Shown: positions 34,424-44,458, counted from the first letter of the stretch. The stretch is 64,000 bases of DNA from CAVXZE01 sp963766175 (GCA_963766175.1 CAVXZE010000011.1:110979-174978), one strand, 5' to 3'. Numbers and translations are program-made. Notes: generated by a model from the letters alone, not told the origin.

Positions 34424-35098
34424 ATGACTGAGGACTCCTGTCCCCATCCCGACCGGCGACGCCTGCTCATCTGCGGCGCCCTGGGAACACTGGGTGCTCT
34501 TCTGATTCTGATCGCGGATATCGTCTACAACCTCTTCGGTGGCGACCAGCTGGGGAGGGGACTCTACATCACCACCTACTTCGGGATATTCCTGTTCCCT
34601 CTCTGGTGGGCAGGGATCTGGGTGCTCTATCGAGGTCTGCGTCCTGCGGGCCCGCTCTGGTCGCTCTATCCGTGTCTCCTCTTTGCGTTCCTCGTATCGA
34701 CGGTCAACGTGTCCGGACACGCCACCTACCCGTTTTGGGCGGCGATTGGCGAGGCCAGGCAGTCGCCCCATGAAGCCGTCATTCTCGCCGTGCGCCAACT
34801 CGAGGCTCAGATAGCGCAGTACACGGGAAGGCTGTTGCTGATCCAGACGATCCTCGAGGTTCTCCTCTCGGTGTGGATCGCCATTCCGATTCTGCGAGGA
34901 CGCACTCTGTTTCCGAGGTGGCTCGCCCTTCTCATCCCCATCTTTCCCACCATGGTCGCGCTCCTCATCAATCTAGGGCGGCCGGGCTTTCTCGAGATGG
35001 TCGAGCCGTATCTCGCGAGTGGGAGCATGGTCTTCGCCTTCAGCGCTGCAACCGGCCTCCAGATCAGGGGCCGCACCGGGGCGCGCTTCGAGCCGTGA
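34424..35098 (+). CDS. Multi-pass membrane protein, unknown function
   Basis: 224 residues with about six hydrophobic segments (LLICGALGTLGALLILIADI, YFGIFLFPLWWAGIWVLY, YPCLLFAFLVSTVNVSG, LLLIQTILEVLLSVWIAIPI, WLALLIPIFPTMVALLINLG, ASGSMVFAFSAATGLQI). No signal peptide, no Cys-rich or catalytic motif. I do not recognise the family. Lies between the flavoprotein and hydantoinase A on the same strand with small gaps, so it may belong to the same transcript and could handle a substrate or product. Confidence 0.7.
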   Translation: MTEDSCPHPDRRRLLICGALGTLGALLILIADIVYNLFGGDQLGRGLYITTYFGIFLFPLWWAGIWVLYRGLRPAGPLWSLYPCLLFAFLVSTVNVSGHATYPFWAAIGEARQSPHEAVILAVRQLEAQIAQYTGRLLLIQTILEVLLSVWIAIPILRGRTLFPRWLALLIPIFPTMVALLINLGRPGFLEMVEPYLASGSMVFAFSAATGLQIRGRTGARFEP

Positions 35099-35109
35099 GG
35101 GAACCTGGC

Positions 35110-37183
35110 ATGGATCGCTACCAGATCGGGATCGACGTGGGCGGGACCTTCACCGACGTCGTCGTCTCCGGGGGGAGGAGCCCGACGTACCTGAAGGTGC
35201 CAACCCACGGCGGCGCTCAGGCCGAGGGAGTGCGGGAGGGTCTCGAGAGGGCCGCCGCGCGGCTGGAGCTGACACTGCCGAAGCTGCTGGCTCGCACCGA
35301 TCGGATCGTCCACGGCACCACGATCGCCACCAACATGATGATCGAGGGAACGGGAAGCCGCGTGGGTTTTCTCACCACCGCGGGCTTTCGCGACGAGATC
35401 GAGTATCGCAGGGGCCTGAAGGAGGCGATCTACGATCCCTCCCTGCCTCCCCCGCGGTCGCTGGCGCGACGCCGGGACCGCCTCACCGTCCGAGAACGCC
35501 TCGGCGCGGACGGATCGATCTCGACCGCTCTCGACGAAGAGGAGGTTCGCGCTCGGATCGGCGAGCTTCGGAGCGCCGGCTGCGAGTCGCTCGCCATCGG
35601 TTTCCTCTTCAGCTTCTTGAATCCGGCTCACGAGGAGCGCGCTCGATCGCTTGCCGAGGAGGAGTGGCCCGGTGTCTACCTCTCGGTCTCGAGCGAGGTG
35701 TTGCCACAGGTTCGCGAGTACGAGCGTTTCAGCACCACCGTCGTCAACGCCTACGTCGGTCCCAAGACCGCGCGCTACCTCGACCGTCTCGAGAGCGGGC
35801 TCACCGAGGCTGGCTTCCGTGGAGAGTTCCTGGTGATCCTGAGCAGCGGGGGCGTGATCGACGGGCAATTCGCGGGCCGGAGGGCGGCTTCTCTTCTCCG
35901 CTCGGGTCCCGCGGGCGGGGTGCTTGCAGCGACCGAGCTGCTCGCAAAGCGCACCGCGCATCGCAACCTGATCACGATCGACATGGGTGGGACGAGCTAC
36001 GACGTCTGTCTGATCGCGGATGCAGCTCCGCAGATCGCGTCCGGTGCCTACGTGGAGCGCCACGCCGTGGCGCTACCGATGTTTGGCATCCACACCATCG
36101 GAGCGGGTGGAGGGAGCATCGCGAGGGTCGACAGTGGCGGCGTACTTCGGGTGGGTCCGGAGAGCGCGGGGGCGGTGCCGGGGCCCGCCTGCTACGGGCG
36201 CGGTGGCAGCGAGCCGACGGTGACGGACGCCAATCTGACGCTCGGCTACCTGAATCCCGAAGCGACCTTCGGCGGCAGCGTGAAGCTCGATGTCGACGCC
36301 GCGCGGCGCGCCATCCAGAAGCGGATCGCAGAACCGTTGGGTCTCTCGCTGGAGGAAGCGGCCTGGGGGATGCTGAGGATGATCAACGCCCACATGACCA
36401 ACGGGATTCGCGTGGTGAGCGTCCAGCAGGGCCATGACCCGCGGGACTTTGCCCTGGTGGCCTTTGGCGGGAATGGCGCCGTCCACGCCGGACGCCAGGC
36501 CGAGGATCTCGACATCGACACCGTGCTGGTTCCCCGGATGGCCGGAGCCCTCTCCGCCTACGGTGGGCTGTTTGCCGATGCGCAGGTGGATCACCTGGTG
36601 ACCTGGGTGGCGCGCTGCGACAGTGCCGATACCGGCGCGCTCAATCGAGTCCTCGCCGAGCTTCGCGACAAGGGTGCGCGCGTTCTGGGGGGTGACGGCA
36701 TCTTCCACCAGAGCTGGCTGGCTTGTCACTACGCGGGCCAGACCTCCGAGATCTGGGTTCCCGGGGCAAATTCGGAGGGAGAGCTCGATGCCGACGCGCT
36801 GGCCGAGGTAGCTCGGCAATTCCATCGAGCGCATCAAAGGGAGCGCTCCTTTGCCAAGCCCGATGAGTCCGTGCACATCATCGGCGCCAAGGTGACGAGT
36901 CGGCGTCGTAGCGCGAAACCGCTCTGGAGCGCGGGCGAAGCTCTGGAGAGCACCCCCGAGGTCGTCAATCCCGTTGCCACCCGCGAGGTGTACTTCGACG
37001 CGGGCTCCGGATGGATTCCGACGGCGGTCTACGCGGGGGAGGCCCTCGAGACGGGCGCTCGGCTGGCAGGACCCGCGATCGTCGAAGAACCGGATACGAC
37101 GATCGTCGTCTATCCCGGCTGGACGATGCCGACTCGATCAGAGCCATGTCTATCACTTGACCAGGAAAGGAGGTGCCGAATGA
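35110..37183 (+). CDS. hyuA: Hydantoinase/5-oxoprolinase A subunit, one-base insertion near the 3' end
   Basis: ATG 35110 gives an ATPase-type hydantoinase A: IGIDVGGTFTDVVVSGG, VHGTTIATNMMIEGTG, SSGGVIDG, LITIDMGGTSYDVCLI and FGGNGAVHAG. It acts with a B subunit on 5-oxoproline-, hydantoin- or acetophenone-like substrates using ATP. The frame stays open into the next gene. However, after IVVYPGWT the +1 frame reads CRLDQSHVYHLTRKGGAE and stops at 37183, overlapping the B-subunit start as ATGA. So one extra base near 37123-37128 has probably removed the native end. The restored product would be 690 residues, the usual length. Confidence 0.88.
37169..37182 (+). promoter_or_regulatory. Strong Shine-Dalgarno and ATGA coupling for the hydantoinase B start
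   Basis: AAAGGAGGTG lies a few bases upstream of the ATG at 37180, nearly a full complement of the 16S rRNA tail, and the stop of the corrected A-subunit frame overlaps this ATG (ATGA). It shows that B starts as a separate polypeptide and that the 1,300-codon continuous frame spanning A and B is not a natural fusion. Confidence 0.7.
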
Positions 37184-38989
37184 ACGGATCGGATCGGACC
37201 TCTGCCCCGCCCGCCGGGAAGATCGATGCCATCAGCGTCGAGGTGATCCGCGGCTTCCTGGAGACGGTTGCCGATGAGATGTCACTCACGATGAAGCGGA
37301 CGGCGGTGACGCCGATCTTCAGTGAGTCCTCCGACTACTCCTGCGCGGTGATGGACGGGCGCGCGCGGCTGATCGCCCAGGCGCTCCGCACCGCCTCGCT
37401 CCCGGTCCACATGGGAGCCATGAAGTTCTCGGTTCAGGCCGTGCTCGAGGACTTCGAGGACGACATCCGCGACGGCGACGTCTTCCTCATCAACGATCCC
37501 TACCGAGGAGGGTCGCACATCCCGGACCTGACGATGGTCATGCCGGTCTCCTTCGACGGAGAGCTGGTGCTGTTTCCCGCGGTTCGGGCCCATCAGATGG
37601 ACACCGGTGCGATGACCCCCGGGTCGTATTCGCCCAAGGCCACCGAGATCTGGCAAGAGGGGCTTCGGCTGCCTCCCATCCGGATCTGCGACGAGGGTCG
37701 CTTGCGCGAGGATCTGATCCGGATGCTCGAGCTGAACACGCGCTTGCCCACCTTCCGGGGAGATCTGATGGCCATGCTGGCGGCCTGCCGCATCGGCGTG
37801 GAGCGGATCGGCGAGCTGCTCGCGAAGTACGGCCGCGAGACGGTGCGAGAGGCCTGCGACGAGGCCATCGCTCAAGGGGTGCGGCGGATTCGGGCCGAGG
37901 TGGCGGGCTGGCCCGACGGCGAGTACGTGGGCGAGGCCTTCCTCGATCACGACGGCATGGGAAATCAGGACATCGGCGTTCGTGCCACCCTTCGGATTCG
38001 CGGAGACCAGCTGACGGTGGATCTCGGGGGCTCGCACGCGCAGGTGCCGAGCTACGTGAACAGCTCCAGGGCGAACACCTACTCCAACGTCTACCTCGCG
38101 GTGGCCACCATGATGGACCCCGAGATTCCCAAGAACGAGGCGTTCTTCGAGGCGATCGAGCTGGTGCTGCCGGCTCACTCCGTCGTGAACGCAGACCCTC
38201 CGGCCCCGGTTACCGCCTGTACGCTCAACATCGGCGGCGAGATCGCAGAGGCGGTGGCCTACGCCTTCGAAGGAATCCTCCCGGAGCTCGTCTATCCGCA
38301 GACACTCAAGATCGGGGCTCTGGTGATGGGCTTCGGAGTCCATCCCGACACCGGCGACTTCTTCCTCGACGCCAACATCGACAGCGCGAGCGGGCTGGTC
38401 GAACGCCATTCGGGGAATGGACGGCTGGGGCGGGCTTCCCAACCACTACGGCATGGCGACACTCGCCAACGCAGAGATCGTGGAGATGCGCTTCCCCTAC
38501 CGCATCACCGGACGCGAGTTGACTCCCGATACCGGTGGCCCAGGCCAATGGCGCGGCGTGTGCGGGTCGCGCATCACCAAGCAGACGCGGACGGCGATGT
38601 TCCTGAACTTCTCCGCCATCGGCCGGCGCTGGCCCATGAAGGGGATCGCCGGCGGCCAGAACGGCGCGCCGAACCGCTGGCTGTACGACGCCGACAGCCC
38701 CGAGGAGCGCGAGGAGACCGGTCTGGGCTACCTGGTGAACTTCCAGCCGGGCTCGCGCTGGGCCTTCCAGCTCGGCGGAGGCGGGGGCTGGGGTGACCCC
38801 CTCGAGCGCGATCCCGCCGCGGTGCTCGACGACGTGCTGGACGGCTACGTGAGCGCCGAGGGGGCGCTGCGCGACTACGGCGTGGTGCTCACCTCAGACG
38901 GAGGCGCTCTCGATCTCGAGGCCACCCGCGCGGAGCGTGCGGCCCGCAGGAGGGAGCCATCTACTTCCAGATCACCTTCTGCTTCCTGA
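37180..38989 (+). CDS. hyuB: Hydantoinase/5-oxoprolinase B subunit, frameshifted by one base
   Basis: From ATG 37180 the protein has HyuB motifs: SVEVIRGFLETVADEMSLTM, IFSESSDYSCAVMDG, VFLINDPYRGGSHIPDLTMV and VYPQTLKIGALVMGFG. At 38392-38394 a GGG run appears to hold one extra G: removing it turns DSASGLVERHS into DSASGWSNAIRGMDGWGGLP and joins the C-terminal part, which runs to 38989 (LNFSAIGRRWPMKGIAGG, RWAFQLGGGGGWGDPL). The restored protein is 602 residues, a normal length. As written the gene is broken. The 3' end overlaps the convergent CaiB gene by 29 bases. Whether error or mutation cannot be told here. Confidence 0.83.
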
Positions 38990-40181
38990 GCTGATCGATC
39001 TCCTCTTCGCCGAGTCCGAGAATCTGCCCGAGCAGCTCGCCGGTGTCCTGACCGAGCTCCGGGTCGAGAGGGTTCTCACCCTTTCTGATGCCCATCTCAC
39101 CGCCGAAGAACTTGATGGGTAGATTGAAGGTCTTGACCTTTCCCAGCTTCGCGTGATCGATGTCGACCACCATGTTTCGGCCCACCAGGTGCGGATCTTC
39201 CAGAAGCTCGGGAACCTCCTTGACCACGCCATTCGGAATCGACATCTCGCCGAGAATCTGCTGCAGCTCCTCGGCGGTCCGGGTCCTGGCCCAGTCGGCG
39301 AAGATCTGGTTCAGCCTGGGCAGATCCCTGGAACGCTTCTCCATGGCCGTCCCGTCCATGCCACCGTACTCCTCGGCGATGTCCTCGCGCCCGATCAGAC
39401 GGTAGACCTCGACGAAGCGTCTGGGGTCCAGGTTGCAGACCATCGTCCAGCGCCCGTCGCTGGTCTGGAAGGCATCCCATGGGGCGCCAAGGGGATCGGT
39501 GTTGCCCCGGGCCGGCAGCGGGTCGCCGGTCATGCTGGTTCTGATCACCGCCTCTTCGAGCACCGAGAAGACGCTGTCCATCATCGAGACTTCCACTCTC
39601 TCTCCGACACCGGTCCTGTCCCTCTGCCGCAGCGCCGCCATGATGCCGAGGGCGAGGTAGAGGCCGGAGAGCGAGTCGGCGACGGCTGGGCCGGTCTTGA
39701 GGGGCGGCTGGCCCTCGAAGCCGGTCATCGACATCAGACCGCCCATCGCCTGGGCTACGGGGTCCACGCAGGGCATGTCCGAATACGGCCCCGAGCTTCC
39801 GAAGCCGTTGATGGATCCGTAGATGATTCTCGGGTTCACCTGTCGCGCCCGTTCGTAGCCGAGCCCCAGGCGATCCAGGGTGCCGGCCTTGAAGTTCTCG
39901 GCCACCACGTCGGCCCGCTCCACCAGACGCAGGAAGAGCTCGCGTCCCTCTGCCCCCTTGAGATCCAGAGCGATCGACTTCTTCCTCCTGTTGAGCATGT
40001 AGAAGTAGCCGCTGTGGCCGTTCTCGAGCGGCGGCACCACCCGGGTCCAGTCGCCGAAGGGGGGACCTTCCAGCTTGATCACATCCGCACCGAGGTCGGA
40101 GAGCATCATGGTGGCGAAGGGTCCGGCATAGACCCAGGTCAGGTCCAACACCCTGATGCCGTCCAACGGTTTCGCAGTCAT
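38961..40181 (-). CDS. CaiB/BaiF family CoA-transferase
   Basis: 406 residues, a class III (formyl-CoA transferase-type) CoA-transferase. The N-terminal IRVLDLTWVYAGPFATMMLS and the GADVIKLEGP strand are typical, and the catalytic Asp is Asp140 in CVDPVAQAMGGLMSMTG. Would move CoA between carboxylic acids via aspartyl-CoA. Substrate unknown. Upstream on the same strand is the second DUF6125 protein (35 bases), suggesting a two-gene operon that converges on hyuAB. Confidence 0.92.
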   Translation of the reverse strand: MTAKPLDGIRVLDLTWVYAGPFATMMLSDLGADVIKLEGPPFGDWTRVVPPLENGHSGYFYMLNRRKKSIALDLKGAEGRELFLRLVERADVVAENFKAGTLDRLGLGYERARQVNPRIIYGSINGFGSSGPYSDMPCVDPVAQAMGGLMSMTGFEGQPPLKTGPAVADSLSGLYLALGIMAALRQRDRTGVGERVEVSMMDSVFSVLEEAVIRTSMTGDPLPARGNTDPLGAPWDAFQTSDGRWTMVCNLDPRRFVEVYRLIGREDIAEEYGGMDGTAMEKRSRDLPRLNQIFADWARTRTAEELQQILGEMSIPNGVVKEVPELLEDPHLVGRNMVVDIDHAKLGKVKTFNLPIKFFGGEMGIRKGENPLDPELGQDTGELLGQILGLGEEEIDQLRKQKVIWK

Positions 40182-40216
40182 GAAGAAGACCTCCCTCGAA
40201 GATCAGGCCGTACGAT

Positions 40217-40789
40217 TCAATCCTTCAGGACGAATTTCCACTGACACATGACTCTTTCCCTGGGCGGGTCGGGATGAGCATGCAGACAGGTGGTTTCGAA
40301 CCTCTCGTTCACGACCTTGGCGAGGGCGGTGTAGAGCAGAGGAGAGCCGTACTTGCAGGGGAGCAGCTCGAGTCCCTTCCCCTTGCGGAACGTCCCCATC
40401 GGACACTCGTGAACGGTCATTCGGAGCTCCCTCTCGCCGACCTCGTCGAACTCCCACTCGAAACCCGCCGGGGCCCACTGCGGAGCGGTGAACTTTAGGA
40501 CGGCGGCGAGCGCCTGGACGTCGTCGCCCAGGCCCAGCGCCTGCTTGACGCGATGGGCCTGGATCGGGGCGACCTTCTCCCACACCTTCGCGTCGAGCTT
40601 GCCGGCGGTCGCGAAGCCCGATTCCGCCTCGGTGAACACCATCCAGTAGTTCTGCAGGCTCCAGAATGTCTTGAGCCAGACATTGACCAACTCGGCCAGG
40701 GTCTCCTTGGGCAGGCTCATCAGCTCCCCTTTCAGGAGGTCCCAATCGACCTTGCCCGCCCGGGTGGTGAGATCGTTCGCGTCACTCAT
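40217..40789 (-). CDS. DUF6125 (ATC hydrolase-related) protein, copy 2
   Basis: 190 residues, ATG 40789. As in copy 1 at 32.3 kb, a helical half (LAELVNVWLKTFWSLQNYWM, VAPIQAHRVKQALGLG) precedes a Cys-containing half: VHECPMGTFRKGKGLELLPC (Cys129, Cys145), ETTCLHAHPDP (Cys168) and MCQWKF (Cys182). The conserved Cys spacing and a preceding TVHEC strand argue for a ligand or metal site. Immediately upstream of the CaiB gene. Function unknown. Confidence 0.75.
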   Translation of the reverse strand: MSDANDLTTRAGKVDWDLLKGELMSLPKETLAELVNVWLKTFWSLQNYWMVFTEAESGFATAGKLDAKVWEKVAPIQAHRVKQALGLGDDVQALAAVLKFTAPQWAPAGFEWEFDEVGERELRMTVHECPMGTFRKGKGLELLPCKYGSPLLYTALAKVVNERFETTCLHAHPDPPRERVMCQWKFVLKD

Positions 40790-40876
40790 GCTCTTGCTCT
40801 CCGATTCGCGTTAAGTCGTCGTCGTGCTCACGGTGATCATCGTCGTCATCGTTGTGATGCCTACCTGCGCTTCGGC

Positions 40877-42085
40877 TCATTGGGAATCTCCGGCTGAGCG
40901 AAACCAGCTTTGGCTTCGCAGACAGATTCGCACCAGCATCAACATGACGGGAACTTCGATCAGGACCCCGACGACGGTGGCCAGGGCTGCACCGGAGGAG
41001 AGTCCGAAGAGGGTGACGGAGGTGGCTATGGCGACTTCGAAGTGGTTGGATGCGCCGATCATCGCCGTGGGTGCTGCATCCTCGTATCGCAAGCGAAGCA
41101 TCTTCGAGAGCCAGTACCCGAGCCCGAAGATGAAGACCGTCTGGATGAAGAGCGGGATGGCAATCCAGAGAATCGTCAGTGGGTTGGAGAGGATGACCTC
41201 GCCCTTGAAGGAGAAGAGCAGGACGAGAGTCACCAGCAGTGCGGTGATGGTGATGGGCGTGAGAACGTGCAGAAAGCGCTCACGAAACCATTGCTCACCC
41301 TTGCTCTTGATGATCCAACGCCGGGACAGATAGCCCGAGACGAGTGGCAGGGCGACGTAGACGCCGATGGAGAGGGCGAGGGCTTCCCAAGGCATCGGGA
41401 GCTTTCCCACACCCAGTAGAAAGCCGCCGAGCAGACCGTACAGCACCAGCATCGTCAGCGAGTTGATTCCGACCATCACCAGTGTATGGCCGTCGTTGCC
41501 CTTGGCCAGAAAGCTCCAGACCAGGACCATCGCGGTACAGGGGGCGATCCCGAGCAGGATGCATCCCGCGAGATAGCTGCGCCAAAGTGGAACTTCGAGC
41601 ATCTTGACGCCGTCACGCAGGATGACCGTTCCGACCCCGTACGTCGTGCCCACGTCGAGGTCGAGACCGAAGGGCATCTTGACGAGGTCGAGAGCCTCCT
41701 CTCCGATCAACCCGCGAAACAAGACGCCGAGGAACAGGAACGCGATCGCGTACATCGTGAAGGGCTTGATCGCCCAGTTGATGAACAATGTCAGGCCGAC
41801 GGGCTTCAAGCTCTTGCCGGCCTTGACGACCTCGGCAAAGTCGATCTTCACCATGATGGGATACATCATGAAGAACAGGCAGACGGCGATGGGGATGGAT
41901 ACGACCGGAGCGCCGCCGACCTCGAGTGTGATGCGATCGAGCGATGCGGCCACGGCGGGGGCCAGCTTGCCGAGCAGGACGCCCGCGACGATGCAGAGCA
42001 GGACCCAGACGGTCAGATATCTCTCGAATAGACCCATACCCTTCGGCGCGTCCTGATCCGGAGCCGTTGTTTCCTCATACTTCAT
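40877..42085 (-). CDS. acr3: ACR3-family arsenite efflux carrier
   Basis: 402 residues with about ten membrane segments. It starts with a charged leader (EETTAPDQDAPKG), then FERYLTVWVLLCIVAGVLLG and LPIAVCLFFMMYPIMVKIDF-like sequence, LGIAPCTAMVLVWSFLAKG (the Cys essential in ACR3) and AAPTAMIGASNHFEVAIATS. These mark ACR3 (bile acid:Na+ symporter superfamily), an arsenite exporter. No arsR, arsC or arsM is beside it, which is unusual; it is between a DUF6125 protein and an SDR on the same strand. Confidence 0.92.
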   Translation of the reverse strand: MKYEETTAPDQDAPKGMGLFERYLTVWVLLCIVAGVLLGKLAPAVAASLDRITLEVGGAPVVSIPIAVCLFFMMYPIMVKIDFAEVVKAGKSLKPVGLTLFINWAIKPFTMYAIAFLFLGVLFRGLIGEEALDLVKMPFGLDLDVGTTYGVGTVILRDGVKMLEVPLWRSYLAGCILLGIAPCTAMVLVWSFLAKGNDGHTLVMVGINSLTMLVLYGLLGGFLLGVGKLPMPWEALALSIGVYVALPLVSGYLSRRWIIKSKGEQWFRERFLHVLTPITITALLVTLVLLFSFKGEVILSNPLTILWIAIPLFIQTVFIFGLGYWLSKMLRLRYEDAAPTAMIGASNHFEVAIATSVTLFGLSSGAALATVVGVLIEVPVMLMLVRICLRSQSWFRSAGDSQ

Positions 42086-42124
42086 GAGTGATCCGGGTAG
42101 ACATCGGCAATCTCCTTTCGGGCC

Positions 42125-42952
42125 TCAGAGCCCTCTTTCCCTTCTTGCCCTCTCGATCGTTCGGTTGAGGATCCCATCGACGGCCCAGGGCGCGAGGCGA
42201 TTGACAAGGTGCAGCATCTTGCCGGAAAAGCCGGGAATGATGATGAACGAGCCTCTCTCCATCCCGGCGATTGCAGCGCGTGCGACATCTTCGGGCTGCA
42301 TGGCCTTTGCTCCTTCGGAGACTCTCACGTTCTCGAGCGGCTGCTCCCTTTCCACGTAGTGCTCCAGCTTCTCGACATCGACGTCGGGCGGGCAGAGAGC
42401 CGAGACGCTGATTCCGTACGGGCGAAGCTCGCTCCGAATGGCCTCGGAGAAACCCATCACCGCGAACTTCGAGCCGCTGTATCCCGCGTAGCCAAAAATG
42501 CCCTTGAGACCGGCCAGGCTCGAGATGCTCTGGATCCAGCCTTCTCGTCTCTCGATCATGCCGGGAAGGACCTGTTTCACCATGTATACGGTCCCCAGAT
42601 AGTTGACTCGTACCTCGTCCTCTATGTCGGATATCGGCACCTTTTCCACATAGCCGGTTCGGTGAAAGCCGGCCGAGTTGACGACGACTGCGACGGGTCC
42701 GCACTCGGCTTCCGCAGCCTTGACTGCGTCATGGACGGCGCTCTGGTCCGAAACGTCCGCGCTGAAGAAGCCGAAGCGCTGTGACGCGTTACTGGCCTCT
42801 TGCTTCGTCTCTTGGGACGCGAGTCTCAAGAGCTCCTGCGTCCGTGCGATCAGGAATACATTCGCGCCGTTGCGCGCAAGCAGTCCTGCAATGGCCTTCC
42901 CGATTCCGTTCGAGCCGCCGGTCACGATTGCACACTTGCCGGTCAAGTCCAT
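42125..42952 (-). CDS. Short-chain dehydrogenase/reductase, 3-ketodihydrosphingosine reductase-like
   Basis: 275 residues. NAD(P) motif IVTGGSNGIGKAIAGLLARN, NSAG, Ser in ISSLAGLKGIFG and the catalytic YSGSKFAVMGF are in place. After the active site comes ALCPPDVDVEKLEHY, close to the PPDTDT pattern of 3-ketodihydrosphingosine reductases, and a C-terminal basic hydrophobic tail. Sphingolipid synthesis would be the family's role, but no serine palmitoyltransferase gene is near, so this is only a suggestion. Confidence 0.85.
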   Translation of the reverse strand: MDLTGKCAIVTGGSNGIGKAIAGLLARNGANVFLIARTQELLRLASQETKQEASNASQRFGFFSADVSDQSAVHDAVKAAEAECGPVAVVVNSAGFHRTGYVEKVPISDIEDEVRVNYLGTVYMVKQVLPGMIERREGWIQSISSLAGLKGIFGYAGYSGSKFAVMGFSEAIRSELRPYGISVSALCPPDVDVEKLEHYVEREQPLENVRVSEGAKAMQPEDVARAAIAGMERGSFIIIPGFSGKMLHLVNRLAPWAVDGILNRTIERARRERGL

Positions 42953-43033
42953 TCGAGGCCCTCTGTGTTCCAGATGATCGCTGCTTGCGTTTCAGGGTTC
43001 CCGCCCGTCACCGGGAATCTTTCCCAACGATCA

Positions 43034-44458
43034 CTATCTGGTCGTATTCGATCCCCAACGTCTCAGATACTCCTTGTAGAGACGAGCGAAGACGATTCGG
43101 AGCGAGCTGGGGCCGGCATAAGGGATCTTGTGGTTGACCACGAACAAGTCGGTCAGCTCGCTCGATTCACCCGCCATCAGCTCGGTGATCAGGCGTCCCG
43201 CAGTCTGTCCGAAGACGACACCATGGCCGTTGTAGGCTACTCCGTAGTAGATGTTCTTGTGCTCTCCCATCACGCCCACCGATGGCACGAAATCCAAAGT
43301 AAAGCCCATGGTGCCTCCCCAGGCATGCTCTATGCGCAGCCCCTCCAATTGGGGGAAGGTGGCAAACAGATCCTTCGTCAGGAGCTCGATGACCGGCTTG
43401 TTGTTCCCGGAGCTGAGGGCGTCATTGGCGTAGTAGGGATAGTCCGCCCCCCCGATCACGATGCGTCCGTCCGCGGTGGGGCGTTGATACGTGAAGAGAA
43501 CTCGTTGGTCCGACAGTCCCTGCCGATTCTGCCAGCCGACGGATTCCCATTGCGTCTCGCTCAGCGGCTCGGTGGCGATGACATAGCTGCAGAGTGGCAG
43601 GAGGCGGTTGCGGAAGAAGCCGAGCTTGTGAGAATAGCCGTTGAGGCCAAGCACGAGTGTGGGTGCGCTGATCTCCCCCAGCTCCGTCTCGATCCGATGA
43701 ACCTTGCCCGGGGTCACGCGCAGCGTGACGGTTCTTTCCCTTACTTCCGCCCCTGCACTCTCGACCACTCTCTTCATTTCGCGAGCCAGCTTCGCCGGAT
43801 TCAGGATCGCTCCGTATGGAAACTTCATTCCCGCGACATAGCGCGGAGACCTGACCTCGGCCTCGAGCTCTTTTCCCTGGACAAGGGTCGCCTCCATTCC
43901 CATGGATCTGTACGTCTCGTATTCCTCCTCCAGGTGCCTGGCGTGCTCTTCGCTGATGGCGGCCTGCAGCGCGCCGGTTTCCTCGAAATCGCATTCGACG
44001 CCGTGCTCGGCGATCACCTCCCTGATCTGGTCGAGGCCATAGAAGGAAGCGTCATATGCCTTTCGGCCCGCTTCCGGCCCCATCCGTTCCACATACTTCA
44101 TCAAGCCCGGAATCCCGGCGCCGGCGAAGCCCCCGTTGCGCCCGCTGGCGCCATAGCCACAGCAGGCCCCCTCCAGCACGACGATCTTCTTGTCCGGGAA
44201 TTTGCGTCTGAGATTGTAGGCCGAAGAGAGCCCAGTGAACCCGCCGCCGATGATGACGACGTCGGCCTTGTGGCTTCCTCGGAGCGGCTCGTTGATCTCC
44301 TGGTGTTCGAGGTCGGTCGACTTGAACCAGAAGTTGTCCAGGGAGTACTCGTACAGCTCCGGCGGCCTTCCAGAGTCACGCCCGAATCGCGCGAGTCCTC
44401 TCGACAGCCCCCAGAGCCCCGCGGTACCCGCCGCCAGACCGGTCAACAGCTCGCTCAC
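43034..44458 (-). CDS. FAD-dependent amino acid/amine oxidase (DadA/PuuB-like)
   Basis: 474 residues from GTG 44458 with AAGGAGGAGG upstream. The FAD motif VVIIGGGFTGLSSAYNLRRK is at about residue 70, followed by GYGASGRNGGFAGAG and the C-terminal YYGVAYNGHGVVFGQTAGRL, as in the DAO family (gamma-glutamylputrescine oxidase, glycine or D-amino acid oxidases). It would oxidise a secondary or primary amine, reducing FAD. The N-terminal ~60 residues include a hydrophobic TGLAAGTAGLWGL stretch, possibly a membrane anchor. Divergent from the MFS gene. Confidence 0.87.
   Translation of the reverse strand: MSELLTGLAAGTAGLWGLSRGLARFGRDSGRPPELYEYSLDNFWFKSTDLEHQEINEPLRGSHKADVVIIGGGFTGLSSAYNLRRKFPDKKIVVLEGACCGYGASGRNGGFAGAGIPGLMKYVERMGPEAGRKAYDASFYGLDQIREVIAEHGVECDFEETGALQAAISEEHARHLEEEYETYRSMGMEATLVQGKELEAEVRSPRYVAGMKFPYGAILNPAKLAREMKRVVESAGAEVRERTVTLRVTPGKVHRIETELGEISAPTLVLGLNGYSHKLGFFRNRLLPLCSYVIATEPLSETQWESVGWQNRQGLSDQRVLFTYQRPTADGRIVIGGADYPYYANDALSSGNNKPVIELLTKDLFATFPQLEGLRIEHAWGGTMGFTLDFVPSVGVMGEHKNIYYGVAYNGHGVVFGQTAGRLITELMAGESSELTDLFVVNHKIPYAGPSSLRIVFARLYKEYLRRWGSNTTR

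Noticed and set aside
34873..38796. Natural HyuA-HyuB fusion of 1,307 codons
   Set aside because: The first ~80 codons belong to another frame of the membrane protein gene. The A-B junction is better explained by one inserted base, since the +1 frame ends with ATGA overlap at a strong ribosome site.
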